From Haliotis asinina (taxonomy: Eukaryota; Mollusca; Gastropoda; Lepetellida; Haliotidae): DNA of 64,000 nucleotides. The position numbers and the translations under genes were made by a program. Below are positions 11,101 to 21,922 of this stretch, piece after piece (the first letter of the stretch is position 1; the number at the start of each line of letters is the position of its first letter). The notes beneath the pieces are model-generated. The model ran no database searches, had not been told where the DNA came from, and saw only the letters and a program-made list of their open reading frames with translations. The stretch spans positions 60,277,504 through 60,341,503 of the forward strand of contig NC_090280.1 of assembly GCF_037392515.1 (NCBI RefSeq), given 5' to 3'.

Positions 11101-11239
11101 ACTCTTATAGATATAGTTTAGTTACACACACACTCAGACACAGACACACTCAGAAACACACACAACGAACCTGGTGTTGGTTGACAGTATGTTAGGGTAC
11201 TAGTGTGTGTTGATCGACACTTGGTTGAACCAGAGGCCA

Positions 11240-12700
11240 TGTAATACAGTATATGGTCTTTGGTTGAATTGCTGGGTGATGATCAAAAGTTGGGGGAACA
11301 ACTACTGTTTGATGCTCGATGGTTCTGCTAGACGATGATTGAAAGTGGTAGAACTGCTGGGTGATGATCAACAATAAGGTAAACTGCATGTGGAGTGATT
11401 GATGGAGCGATCAATCAGTTTATTGCATGAAGGCCAGTGGCCCATATACAAAATATACATGTATAGAATGTACAACATATACAACATATGACACATGTTA
11501 CAGTGAATCTCTTCTCAATGAGATGCATGATGAATATATAGAGCTGTCTCATGTTGCTTTACTTGAAAGTATTGAATAAAGTTTTGTAGCATTCTTGTAT
11601 GATCTTAGCCATGGCGGGAAATACATCTGCCTTAAATCATTATATACAGGACAGATAAATAAAAAGTGAAATTCATTCTCAACAGTGTTACAGAATGGAC
11701 AGAGCCTTTGTGATTTTATACCGGATGAACATCTTCCTTGATTGATACATAACTCATTTAGACCTAGTCTCAGGCGTATGAAAGCGTTACGAGGGTTTGT
11801 ATTACGTAGGTTGTATAGATACGAGTCGGGTTCAAGTAGAGATTTAAACTCACGATAACAGTCATACCTTGAACTTTCATATAGTGATGAATGCCAGTCC
11901 TGTTTAAAGATATCGATAGCCCTGGTACGAAAATGTTTGATATATGCATTAACATCGCCCAGGGTTTGGGATAACCAGACGAATCCAAAGCCGTATCTAA
12001 ACAAAAGACTCCGAATATGGGTTGCCCAAGTGTTTTTACCAATATTATCAAGATGAACAACCATATTGTAGGTTTTTTGGGCAGACGATGTTCGGGCATA
12101 TTTATTATTTTACCCCAGTACTTTAAACAGTGAGAGTAAGAAATTATGTACAATAGGTATCTCCCACATTCACCGTACACCATACTATTAGGGGTAGACA
12201 TACCAACATTTAAAAACCTTCTACATGCAAGAAGGTGAACCTTTTCGATGACATAAAATTCCTTGAAGCCCCAGATTTCAGATCCATAGAGCGAAAACGA
12301 CAGTTGCCAGAAGCGCTGGGTGATGATCAACAGTAAGGTAAACTGCTTGTGGGCTGATTGAAGGAGCTGGGGATGGGGTTGGGTTGGGTTGCTGAGGGGA
12401 AGGGGGTAGGGGGAATGGCTACTGGGTGATGGTTGTCGGGTGATGGTACTACTGGGTGATGGTCAGTAGTTGAGAAAACTCCTGGATCATGATAAAATGG
12501 TAAAAGGTGGGGCGAACTGGCTGTGATCAACAGTGGCTGGAACTACTGGTACTGATCAGCATTTGCAAGATTATCTCGATGATGACTTAAAGTTTGATGG
12601 ATGGATCTCGTGGATGATGACTGACTCCTGGATAATGAATGGTGGTTGGTGGATCTGCTTCGTGACGATCAACTCTGGGATATGCTGCTGGTTGATGATC
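11240..12700 (+). repeat. Degenerate GGGTGATGATCAACAGT minisatellite split by a LINE
   Basis: Units built on CTGGGTGATGATCAACAGTA with TGG/TGATT-rich spacers occur at 11270-11400 and again at 12320-12700. The LINE fragment 11405-12320 lies between two near-copies of GGGTGATGATCAACA(A/G)TAAGG. Proline/histidine-rich open frames here are composition artefacts. Confidence 0.6.
11405..12320 (-). mobile_element. LINE 3' fragment (RT C-terminus), minus strand
   Basis: Two overlapping open frames on the minus strand (12330-11770 and 12064-11549) together cover the region after the reverse transcriptase palm. Motifs are a YGSEIWGF block, VHLLACRRFLNV, VYGECGRYLLY, then the zinc-binding CPFC...HFLFICPVYNDLR. 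One frameshift separates them. The 3' end has GGGCCACTGGCC, AATAAA and a short GATT-type tail at 11405-11430. The ORF2 N-terminal part is absent (5' truncation). It is the same family as the remnant at 14840-16206, which has the same motifs in the same order. Confidence 0.8.
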
Positions 12701-13164
12701 GACGTTTTATGGAAAGCAACGTCTGGTATATTTAGAGATCAGCGCCCCACTCCACAATACAAGGACTGTTTATATTAGTTTATATTATAAAGTTTATATT
12801 AAAGTGTGGGCGTTAAGGATCATCACAGCACTACAAACAGCACTCTGATACTACAGAGTATTACAACTCTGAGGGCCTCTCCGCTATATTCTCACCCAGT
12901 GAGTTGGAGAACCTTCTGAAGTCTTCTCTTCAGTATTTGGCCAGGTAACACTTATCTCTCATCTCAAATTACACCTCAAGTCACAAGAAGATCAGCATAG
13001 TGTTGAGATCATTCTTACCCTGGGTATTCAGCATCTGACTCCTTTGATGAACATTATTGCTATAATAACATGTTCAGTAGTATAATGGCTTTGGATTTGT
13101 ACAGCCACTATTTACTATTGCCACTAAACACTTTGTATTGTTTGTAATCATTTGTAAACTCAGT

Positions 13165-13421
13165 TAAGTCCCGGGGTAGAATAGGTCTTCAGCAACCCAT
13201 GCTTGCCACAAAAGGCGACTATGCTTGTCGTAAGAGGCGACTAACGGGATCGGGTGGTCAGGTTCGCTGACTTGGTTGACACATGTCATCGGTTGCCAAT
13301 TGCGCAGATCGATGCTCATGTTGTTGGTCACTGGATTGTCTGGCCCAGACTCAATTATTTACAGACCGCAGCTATATAGCTGGAATATTGCTGAGTGTGG
13401 AGTAAAACTAAACTCACTCAC
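13165..13421 (+). mobile_element. tRNA-related SINE, long type
   Basis: About 257 bp starting GTTAAGTCCCGGGGTAGAAT and ending in an ACTCACTCACT tail. Inside is a pol III-like stretch (TGGTCAGGTTCGCTGACTTGG and GGTTGCCAATTGCGCAGAT) and the conserved AATATTGCTGAGTG core. The minus-strand copy at 41081-41318 is the same family. I recall this as a very common repeat of abalone genomes. Confidence 0.75.
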
Positions 13422-13609
13422 TGTAAACTCAGTTAATTTTAGAATTGTAAGTCAAAACAGGTCTCTTTCTATTTGTTGGTTTCACAGCTTGACCATTCGC
13501 GAGGAAGTCACCTTTAGACATTTTACATCTTTGAACTTGGGAATCACTTGATGGCGGGCAATTTGATTGACAGGTTTCTGCTGCAAACACGTATCACGTC
13601 GTGATATTT

Positions 13610-13745
13610 TGACAGTAGTGGTAGAAGTGGTAGAGGTAGTAGTAGTAGCTGTTGCTGCTGAAGTGGAAGTAGTTGTTAGTAGTGGAAACAGCTGTTGTTG
13701 TCAGTAGTGGTCGTGGTAGTGGTAGTAGCAGCATTAACAACACCA
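13610..13745 (+). repeat. Imperfect trinucleotide (GTA/GTG) microsatellite
   Basis: Runs of GTAGTAGTAG, GTGGTAG and GTTGTTGTC. No coding role is seen. Confidence 0.7.
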
Positions 13746-14384
13746 GCAGTTTTTTAACGGCAGTGATTTCCACGGGAGATCAAATCAGAGTTGCAGGCCC
13801 CTACATGTCCAAAGAAGACTCGACCTGATTTTTTGGTTTGGCAGCACCACGCCTGTACTCGTCTGTTTCACCTGAGTTGTACCTGTCGAGCACCTGGGTC
13901 ACTTGATTTCCTCCCTCATCAAGCCAACATACCTGGTATCACAACGATATCATTCACAACAACGCTTCCTACGCACCATAACTCAACACAAAGTTCTGCA
14001 ATAAAAGCACAAGTATTTCTCTATTACTTTCTGTGATCATAACCATATTTGATGCAGGCGCCATGGATATTGACCAGTGGGCTGCGTTCCTTATTCCTTA
14101 ATAACATTGTGATTGTGGGTTCGGTTTCTCAAGGTTTGGATCATAAATCCATCTGGTGTCTAGGTTTAATTTTTGTCAGCACCGAACCTCAACCATTGGC
14201 ATTGCCCAAAGCTGTTAACCTCTACGACCAGTAAACAATAAATTAAAGGGCCTTCTTCCCATATGAAGTTCACACGTGTGAGGTGTGATGTTATGATGAA
14301 TTCACAACAATATTAAAGATATATCAAATATCTCTGTTAACTTTTAAACTATATTGTACGTAGTTAATATCCTAGTAATGATTT

Positions 14385-14830
14385 GGCGATGAGTTGTCTC
14401 TGAACCCTGTTATAACAACATGCATGATAACAGTAAATACAGACTAACTCCCAGCAGTTGTCAGCCTGGTTCTTTGGGTATTCTGCGCTAGCTCCATACT
14501 GCCTCCGCTACCATGTGCGAGCCGGTAAGGGATCAGGTAGATGAGGAGAGGGGAAGAAAACCAGTCTTTTCTAAAAATAGCTACATTCTCGGTCTCGTTG
14601 GAAAGTCTCAAGAAGCTGGTTGTAAGAGATTTTACCTACATCCTGAAGCCGAGAGATCGTACGTACATAGTGGTTCCACTCAGACGTAAGTAAATGCAGC
14701 AGATAGCAATTATGAAAGTGGTGCATTCAGTAACTTCTGCTGTTGTGAGTTGTGCCTGTTTGTTGGTGATCGTCGGTATCGAGATGTGTTTCCGTTCGCC
14801 ATATTCACTATTTTTGTTGGGGTCAGATGC
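14385..14830 (+). repeat. 5' module, copy B
   Basis: See copy A at 5955. Here a short frame begins in CTACCATGTGCGAG (14513) and stops at TCAGACGTAA. A second open frame (14694-15191) runs without a break from the module into the LINE endonuclease start, favouring the view that the module is the 5' region of that LINE. Confidence 0.6.
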
Positions 14831-14839
14831 GCTTACCTG

Positions 14840-16206
14840 GCCCAACAGTTACCAAATGACAACAGGTCTCGTTCGTGGTTCACATTTATTGAATGTGCAT
14901 GGACTCGTATATAATCTGCAAGACAGTGACTTTCTCAGTTATTGTTTAAACTTTGATGTAATTGGATTTGTGGAAATTTGGAATAATTTGACTTTTAAAA
15001 CTATCACATCTACATTTAGAAATCATATTGTCAGAGTAAATTTAGCAACAAAGGTGGTGTACCTGTGTGTGTTAACCCAGGGAGACTATGTAGAGATTGT
15101 AGATTATCCCTGGTTAGCAGCAAGTGAACATCTATATAAACATAGATTAATGTATCTAATAAATCAACTTGAGTACATCTGTCAACAATAAAAATTAAAT
15201 GTCAATATTGATAACTCAACGATCATAACTTTCAAAAATGGTGAAAAATTTTAAAAAGGAAAATGGTTTTATAAAGATGAAAGATTAGAGGTTGTAAGAA
15301 ATTGCAAATACTTGTGTTTACAGGTTGTAAGAAAATACTTGGGTGTACCTTTTACAAGTCCAAGGACTTGTCATTGCACTGCAACAAAGCCCCACTACAA
15401 GGTAAAAAGATTTAATAGGCATTTTAAGAACCATAGGACCTCTTCCAAATATTAGCTTTGACAGCTTTTTCAAAATTTTTGACACTAAGATTAGTCCTCT
15501 CTCTATGGTACAGAAGAATGGGACCAAGAGATCTATGACACGATAGTAGAAAAGGTACATCTATATGTGTGCAAAAGACTTTTAGAAGTAAATTCCAACA
15601 CCCTAAATGTCACAGTTTGTGGGGAATGCGGGAGATATTCCATGTGTATATTTAGCAACACTGAAGTAATAAAATACCAGAGATACTGTTTAAAATGCCA
15701 AGCACCAGAGCACCCAAATGCAATAACTTAACAGCACTGCAGCATTTTACAGTAATGTTTAGAAATTCAGAACAGCACTAGCCCATTTCACTTTCAGATG
15801 TAATTCCCATGATCTTCAAATAGAAAAAGGGTAGGCGTTTAGGGATACCACGAGAAAAACGATTGTGTAAATATTGTACTTATCAAAAGGTAGATGATGA
15901 ATACCATATCTTGCTTGTTTTTCCATTGTATGCAAGTACCACAAAAGAATACCTTAAAAAATATTTCTACTTGACCCCCAGATCGATAAATTCTATACCC
16001 TCTTGACATCCCAAAATCAATCAGTCACAAGATACCTTGCAATGTATATGTACCATGCCATGAATATGAGATCCTCTGTATTACAGATGTGATATTACTT
16101 ACTGTATATTTATGTATGTTGCACTGTCTGCTACTGATGTAATATGTATTATGGGCCAATGGCTACTTCAATACTGTACATAAAGATTGATTGATTGATT
16201 TATTGA
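14840..16206 (+). mobile_element. LINE remnant, copy B, with (GATT)n tail
   Basis: The 5' part encodes the start of an APE-type endonuclease (LNVHGLVYNLQDSDFLSYC, then DVIGFVEIWNN). Near 15120 it jumps to the far end of the reverse transcriptase (FKNGEKF, then YLGV, a CKRLLEVNSNT block and VCGECGRY), so most of ORF2 is deleted. The C-terminal zinc motif is present but damaged (CKYC...HILLVFPLY). Several stops and shifts occur throughout. The 3' end has GGGCCAATGGC, ATAAA and GATTGATTGATTGATT at 16186-16200. It is related to the fragments at 2582 and 11405. Confidence 0.75.
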
Positions 16207-17220
16207 TAATATTATAAATTTATATGGGTGAGATCTGATAGATTTGTATTGTGCTCACAGCATACACATGATATATGGGTGAAGTAGATCTGACCCTCGG
16301 GGTGACATGACTTGTTTCTCTCACAATAGCTCCAGTATGGTGGACCATTTGCTTGTGTTGAACTGATATATTTGACATGGACCACAACTTCATTGTAGAA
16401 ACCCGTCGTGAATCTGACGATCCACTCATTGTACTTACGTTCTCCCCACAGATGTGAAGGGGAGCGTGACAGTGTGCAACCTATGTGAAGATATACGTGA
16501 TATATGAGGAAAGAAACCAGTCTTTGTTGAATAGGTAAACACTGCCCTGGCATCATATGGACTTGAGAACTTCAAAATACTATACAATCTGTACATTCCT
16601 TTTTACAGATTTGCTTTGCCAGACATCAATTTAGAGTTTTGTTTTGACAAGATGATGAACTAGTCATAGCCCTTAAATATGTAAAATCACTAAAATTATG
16701 GATATTAATCTACTGAATACAATTCATTGTCAAACTGTAGATATGATCAATATACATCCCGTCATTGGCATTTTCCATGTTGAATGTTGAACATTACCCA
16801 GCTAAGTAGTGTATAGCTTTTTGTGTATGAGAAGACATTTTTACAGTATCAGGTTTGTGATTATGCTGCATGTCATACCATCATTTTCTGTATAATCCTT
16901 TTTACCCAGTTGTTATTGTAAGTTGGGGTGGGTATTGCAGAGAATTTTCATATTGCAATGCGAAAGAAAGCATCTATTCCAATGCAAAAGCATTTATTGC
17001 GATAAGTGTTGCAGTATATTGCAAAAAGTGTTTGAGGACAATTTAACATCAATACAGTTGTTACAAGTTTGAACTAGTGTCTCACTCGTGAAACGAAAAG
17101 CCCTGAGATTTTAGATAGCTTTTTGAACTGGCCAGGACATATCAGAGTCCGAGTAAATGGGGTTCAACTGTATATTGCACAGCGCTAATTATGAGTGTCA
17201 AGATGTTTCTATTGTTTTCA
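16207..17220. other. Intergenic part of copy B
   Basis: No gene recognised. From about 16860 (CATGTCATACCATCATTTTC) it matches copy A from about 7045, showing that the region is the old intron or upstream flank of the zinc-finger exon. Short minus-strand frames near 16220-16556 have no recognisable content. Confidence 0.5.
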
Positions 17221-17221
17221 G

Positions 17222-18041
17222 CAAACACCAAACATCCACATCTTAATGATGAAGGTTGAAATCCACAGAATCATTCTCCTGTCACTGAAACAAATGGAAT
17301 CTGCTGCAGGGGTTTGCTGAAAACAGGAGATGTCAAGAAACATTTTGATTAACTCCTTGGAAACAGGTGATCACAAGAGAGACCCCATAACTGGAACCCT
17401 GGAAGCTGGTGATCTCAAGAAGGAACTTGTAATTGGAACCCTGTAAACTGGTGATGTCATGTAAGAACTCATTAGTGGAAACCTGGAAATAGGGATATCA
17501 TAAGAGAACATGTTATTGCAACCATGGAAACAGAAGGTTTAAACATGAAAACTGTAGTGGTTCAAGAAAGCAGTAACATGTTGGTAGAGCTCAAAAACAT
17601 GTTCCAAGTCAGGTTCCTGTAAAAAGGCACATGCTGTGTCACAGTGAAATCAAGACTTGAGTGTGCTGAATGTCAGAAAAACATGCATACTATCGGATAA
17701 TGTTCAGAGACACAAGATACACAGCAGCATCAAAACTCATAAGTGCATTGTGTGTGCAAGACATTTACACAATCTGTTCATCTGCAGGAACAAATGAAGA
17801 TTCCCAGTGGAAACAAGCCTCATCAATGTGTTGCTTGTGGGGAGAAGATACACATTTACATTATCTTCAAAAACGTAATGATTGACAGTGGAAGCAAACC
17901 TTATGAATGAGTAGTATGTGGTAAAACAGTTACACATTCAAGTAATCTTCACAAACATAAGGATTCACAGTGTAATCAAACCACATAACTGTGAGAAAAC
18001 ATTTACACACTCATATGGTGCTCATGAGGATTTAAAGTTGA
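17222..18041 (+). pseudogene. Zinc-finger terminal exon, copy B, decayed front
   Basis: Follows a conserved acceptor (ATTGTTTTCAG ending at 17221). It has the same acidic repeat region as copies A and C, then four or more ruined fingers (CIVC..., CLWGED, CGKTVTHSS and similar) broken by stops and shifts. The open array starts only at 18042. Confidence 0.6.
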
Positions 18042-18635
18042 ATGAAGCCTTATGAATGTGGGAAAAGATTTGCACAATTGTGTAACCTGAAGACACACAT
18101 GATGATTCACAGTGAAATCAAACCTCATCAGTGCATGGTGTGTGAGAAAACATTTACAAGATCTGTTCATCTGCAGAGACACATGAGGATTCACAGTGGA
18201 ATCAAGCCTTTTGCATGTGTTGAATGTGGGAAAAAATTTACACAGTCAAATAGTCATCAGGCACACATGAGGATTCACAGTGGAATCAAGCCATATGAAT
18301 GTTTTGTATGTGGGAAAAAATTTACACAGTCAAGTACTCTGCAGAATCACATGAGGATTCACAATGGAATCAAGCCATATGAATGTTTTGTATGTGGGAA
18401 AAAATTTACACAGTCAGGTACACTGCAGACACACATGATTATTCACAGTGGAATCAACGCATATAAATGTGGTGAATGTGGGAAACAATTTACACATTCC
18501 AATTATCTTCAGAGACACATGATAGTTCACAGTGGAATCAAGCCTTATGAATGTGATGAATGTGGGAAAAAATTTGCACGTTCAGGTTATCTTCACAGAC
18601 ATAGGAAGATTCACAGTGAAATGAAACCTCATTAG
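18042..18635 (+). CDS. C2H2 zinc-finger protein, six intact fingers
   Basis: 197 codons. The first finger is damaged: YECGKRF has lost the CxxC spacing. Then come six complete C2H2 fingers with SGIKPYE-type linkers, ending HSEMKPH and a stop. Fingers 3 and 4 of the intact set ([14 protein letters not shown] and [14 protein letters not shown]) are near-identical, a sign of recent finger duplication. No start codon has a good context because the frame opens inside a finger. With ruined fingers on both sides this is probably a remnant of a longer gene, more decayed than copies A and C. A DNA-binding role would be expected if it is expressed. Confidence 0.5.
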   Translation: MKPYECGKRFAQLCNLKTHMMIHSEIKPHQCMVCEKTFTRSVHLQRHMRIHSGIKPFACVECGKKFTQSNSHQAHMRIHSGIKPYECFVCGKKFTQSSTLQNHMRIHNGIKPYECFVCGKKFTQSGTLQTHMIIHSGINAYKCGECGKQFTHSNYLQRHMIVHSGIKPYECDECGKKFARSGYLHRHRKIHSEMKPH

Positions 18636-19509
18636 TGCATTGTGTGTGAAAAAACATTTACTCAGTCATGTAAACTTGGGATCCACATGAGGATTTACAC
18701 TTGAGTCAAGCCTTGTGAATGTGTTGAATGTGAATAAAGATTTACACAGTCATGTGGGCTTCAGAATTGCATGATGATTCACAGTAGAATCATGCAGTGA
18801 AGACTTAGCACTGTGTTGTTTTGGGAAAGGATGTACACATGCAGGCAGCGTGCAGAAACGCATCACGATTCAAAGTGTAGTCCCATCCTATCAGCAATGT
18901 TGCGAACATGGGAAAACATTTGCTCTGTCAGGTACTTTCAGCCAGGAAACACTTCAGAGGATTTACAGTAGAATCAACTGAATTTAAGTGTGCGTGTGTG
19001 TCTTCAAACATTTGTATATAACAAATAAATTCTTATGTAGGAAGTCTATATGTTTAGTCAGCCATGTCTGCACTAGCCCTTCTTTTTCGGGAACATTCCT
19101 TGGTCAAATGCAGACAAGTATTCCAGTCCCAGCAGGTGCATGCTTTACCACCAACTTTTGCTGAATAAAATTGACATTACCACCATACTGTCCTCTTTGT
19201 TGTAAGTGCCATGGGGAAGTGCTGATAGGTATTTTGTTAGCAGCTGGCCCAAGTTGACTGTTGTTCCACCATGAAGAAAACTGTGTTTTCTTTGGTAATA
19301 ACTATCTTACCACCTGCCTCATGTAGTAAACCTTGTCAGCATAGGGTTGGTAATGCATGTGAACTTAACTTTAGACAAATTTGATGAGGATAAATGAGTA
19401 GACCTGTGAGGTTGAATATCTTGAGTTTTACCATCTCAAACATACAAATTACACCTCAAGTCACAAGAAGATCATGTATTCAGCGGTGTTTGTATATCTG
19501 TCTGTACAT

Positions 19510-19870
19510 GCATCTTGTTTCTTGTTTTAGCGACATCTCAGTTCTCATGAACTTTTGTACCCAATGTCTTCAAATTTGGTGACAGCTTACCTTGGGGTAT
19601 TGCACAGACATTAGTCAGTTTGGATGATCTTGACCTTATTTTTAAGGTCACCAGACTCTTTCACTACTTTTAAAACTTGTGCTACAGTGATATCTCATGA
19701 ACTGTTGTACCCAATGTCTTCAATTTGGTGACAGCCCACGTTGGGGTGTTACACATACACCAGTCAATTTGGGTGACCTTGACCTTATTTTGAAGGTCAC
19801 CACGACTCTTGTTAACGCGATATCTAATGAACTGTTGTACCCAATGTCTTCAAATTTGGTCACAGCAAAG
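19510..19870 (+). repeat. Tandem repeat (3 units, about 130-155 bp) with AAGGTCA half-sites
   Basis: CTGTTGTACCCAATGTCTTC recurs at about 19701 and 19832, with a variant at about 19550, followed each time by AATTTGGT(G/C)ACAGC. Two units contain TGACCTTGACCTTATTTTGAA followed by GGTCACC (19627-19653 and 19770-19798). This is a direct repeat of the nuclear-receptor half-site TGACCTTGACCT next to an inverted AAGGTCA. Confidence 0.7.
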
Positions 19871-19989
19871 CGAGGTCTGCATATTTATTATGTTTTTCCT
19901 GAATCTTGCCAATTATGTAGCTGTCACACACGCACACTATAATGTTGAGGTTGAGGCTGCTGATTTGGTGATGGTCCCATGGGCCCTCC

Positions 19990-20600
19990 TTTCGGTTCAT
20001 GCAAAGATCATGGGAAACAAGGGATGGAAGAGTCTGTTACTTCTTCAGGTCCGCTACTTCACTATACAACTTTCTGAGCATCCCTTTGATCTCCTTCACC
20101 TTAATGTCATGTGGGTTTACTGAGGGTTGAAACCGTCTTCTTGGCTCCAGCACCTCATTGCCGCAAATCCACTTCAGCTCTCCGCAGAGCTCTAAGAAGA
20201 GAGATCTCAGAGTTCTGGCTTTGACCATGATCACAACTGTATACGGGGTATCTCATTCCTGGTTGACTGGGGAACTGGCTTTGTATCTCTGCTTGAATGA
20301 ATAAATGCTCGAACCCTCATGCCCATGCGGCAGCTTCCTCTGTGGCCTCTTGACGTAAGCTACAGAAATGAGCCAAAGTGACTGACCCGTATCTAACTAG
20401 AATCTAGCTTGGAAATGAGTTGTTTGATGTCAGCCTCAGGTCCAAGACACATGGCTAGCAACAGTTTGTGATGAAAAAGACTTGTTTTGAATCGCTCTTA
20501 GTAGCGCGCCAGGTTCTGTGACTTTGTCATAAACCTTGTCAGCTTGCTGTCCTCTGTTTAAAGTTCTGAGTCTATTATCAGTTGAATATTTCTACTGGTC
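19990..20600 (-). mobile_element. Gag-like retroelement fossil (uncertain)
   Basis: The minus strand reads, in broken frames, a leucine- and charge-rich sequence with a KLDS..YG...S piece and a 65-codon open frame at 20234-20037. It resembles gag-like parts of Ty3-type elements, but the match is weak and from memory. Broken in several places and old. No LTR seen. Confidence 0.3.
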
Positions 20601-20608
20601 ACGAGGTA

Positions 20609-20722
20609 TGAATGAATGAATGAATGAATGAATGAATGAATGAATGAATGAATGAATGAATGAATGAATGAATGAATGAATGAATGAATGAATGAATGAA
20701 TGAATGAATGAATGAATGAATG
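20609..20722 (+). repeat. (TGAA)28 microsatellite
   Basis: About 28 perfect units. The serine/isoleucine/histidine open frame on the minus strand is an artefact of this tract. Confidence 0.95.
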
Positions 20723-20815
20723 GCTTCTCAACAGCAATCCCCAAATTTTGAAACCTGTTCAAATTTGCAATTAACATGAACTTTACATACAAAATTAATC
20801 AGGACCTTCCTGGAA

Positions 20816-20820
20816 AAATG
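20816..20820. other. Target-site duplication, left of Polinton
   Basis: AAATG directly left of the inverted repeat is repeated at 35223-35227. If the first A of the repeat is counted with the target, the duplication is the 6-bp AAATGA expected for Polintons. Confidence 0.8.
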
Positions 20821-21143
20821 AGTAGTATAGGGAATGGGGGTTCTGGCTCACTTTCAAGAAATGTCTCTACAAAGCCTTATTTAGTAAATAAGGCTTTGGT
20901 TGGACCATTAGATCTTGCTACTATTACCCCTACTACAAAAAAGTTGGCGGTAATTACTGTGCCTTGGTAGGAGGTAACACTGTGCCGTACGGTACGATCA
21001 ATAATTCTTCTCTTACAAACCCCCTACCCGGCCCATCCCTCAAGTAGTACAAGTTAGGTTCGTCGGCTTTCATATCCACTTTATCTATGTTGTAAGTTTT
21101 GACTGACCATATAGGATCGGTGGCTCGCTTACGGCTATCGCCC
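20821..21143 (+). repeat. Polinton left terminal inverted repeat, 323 bp
   Basis: Identical by eye to the reverse complement of 34900-35222, beginning AGTAGTATAGGG. It includes the last 190 bp of the integrase gene (20954-21143) and a 27-base palindrome (20871-20897). Confidence 0.95.
20871..20897. repeat. 27-base palindrome in left inverted repeat
   Basis: AAAGCCTTATTTA, one central base, then its exact reverse complement. The partner copy in the right repeat is at 35146-35172. It lies about 50 bp from the element tip, where it could form a hairpin or a dimeric protein site. Confidence 0.85.
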
Positions 21144-21922
21144 TCGTGTTCCCCCGGCTGGTATAGATACCTCACTAGGGCCCTATCTGGTATCTGTTTC
21201 TCCTTCCCACGCAATGGAGCGGCCGACTCTGCAACTATTGATTTTAGTTTGATAGCGTCTGCCGGTTTCTTACCGGTGAGACGGGTGACTTCATGGTTGA
21301 TTGCCGACACCACCTTGGGTAACCTCGTGACCCATTCAGTCGATCGTTTTCCAGGGGTGGCCATCTCCCTAGCATACTGATAGCCGAACAAGCGCTCAGC
21401 CAAAGTCCTATTAAATCTCTCAACTATGGCTTGGCTGCGATGGGCTCCGGCCGTGCCACGCCTGACCTTTGTATCGTGTTTGGCTAGCAGTTGTGACACG
21501 GCACCCATGAACTCCCGTCCGGGGTCAACTTGCAGCTCTGTTGGCCACGTCAGTGGGCTGCGTTTGTATATGCGTTCGAATCCTCTGGCTACCTGGGCCG
21601 AATCTTTCGTGGTCAAGGGTTCGGCTTCCTTGTAACGACTGGCTACGTCCACTACGGTTAAGGCATACTTGTACCTCTTGTCGTGGGGTAGGAACAGTAG
21701 GTCTGCCTGGTGAATGCTATTAGGTATGTTAATACCGAACCTCCTTCTAGGCACGTAGCGTGGTGCCGGCAAATAGATCTGCCACAGGGCTTGTTTTTCA
21801 AGCCACGCTTTGGCTTCCTCCGGGGGTACTCGCGCTATTTTAGCTAGCTTATCTACTGCGCTAGCTCCTTTCCAGTACCCACGCGGGCTGTAGTAAATAG
21901 CCTCAAATTTTTTCATGTCCAT
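20954..21922 (-). CDS. Polinton integrase (DDE/RVE type)
   Basis: 322 codons. A retroviral-type integrase core spans about residues 65-200. The catalytic acids are placed as expected: Asp in HQADLLFL, Asp in QVDPGREF, and Glu in AIVERFNRTL. It cuts and joins the element ends to host DNA. The C-terminal 63 codons lie inside the terminal repeat and contain a chromo/SH3-like tail with YLRDGPGRGF. The start at 21922 overlaps the end of the polymerase gene by 20 bp, so the two are probably on one transcript, with integrase as the last gene of the leftward block. The frame is open throughout. Confidence 0.92.
   Translation of the reverse strand: MDMKKFEAIYYSPRGYWKGASAVDKLAKIARVPPEEAKAWLEKQALWQIYLPAPRYVPRRRFGINIPNSIHQADLLFLPHDKRYKYALTVVDVASRYKEAEPLTTKDSAQVARGFERIYKRSPLTWPTELQVDPGREFMGAVSQLLAKHDTKVRRGTAGAHRSQAIVERFNRTLAERLFGYQYAREMATPGKRSTEWVTRLPKVVSAINHEVTRLTGKKPADAIKLKSIVAESAAPLRGKEKQIPDRALVRYLYQPGEHEGDSRKRATDPIWSVKTYNIDKVDMKADEPNLYYLRDGPGRGFVREELLIVPYGTVLPPTKAQ

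Larger units (their letters stand above)
12722..19440 (+). repeat. Segmental duplication, copy B
   Basis: Partner of copy A (4735-9690); matching blocks are listed there. Copy B is longer because it retains the LINE 3' half (15120-16206) and carries a SINE (13165-13421) and a GTAGTG-rich microsatellite (13610-13745). It ends where CAAATTACACCTCAAGTCAC, a phrase also present earlier in the unit (about 12964), reappears at 19446. Confidence 0.8.

Noticed and set aside
12327-12530. Proline/histidine-rich minus-strand open frame
   Set aside because: It lies in the degenerate GGGTGATGATCAAC minisatellite.
20592-20792. Minus-strand open frame with repeated Phe-Ile-His-Ser
   Set aside because: It is simply the (TGAA)n microsatellite translated.
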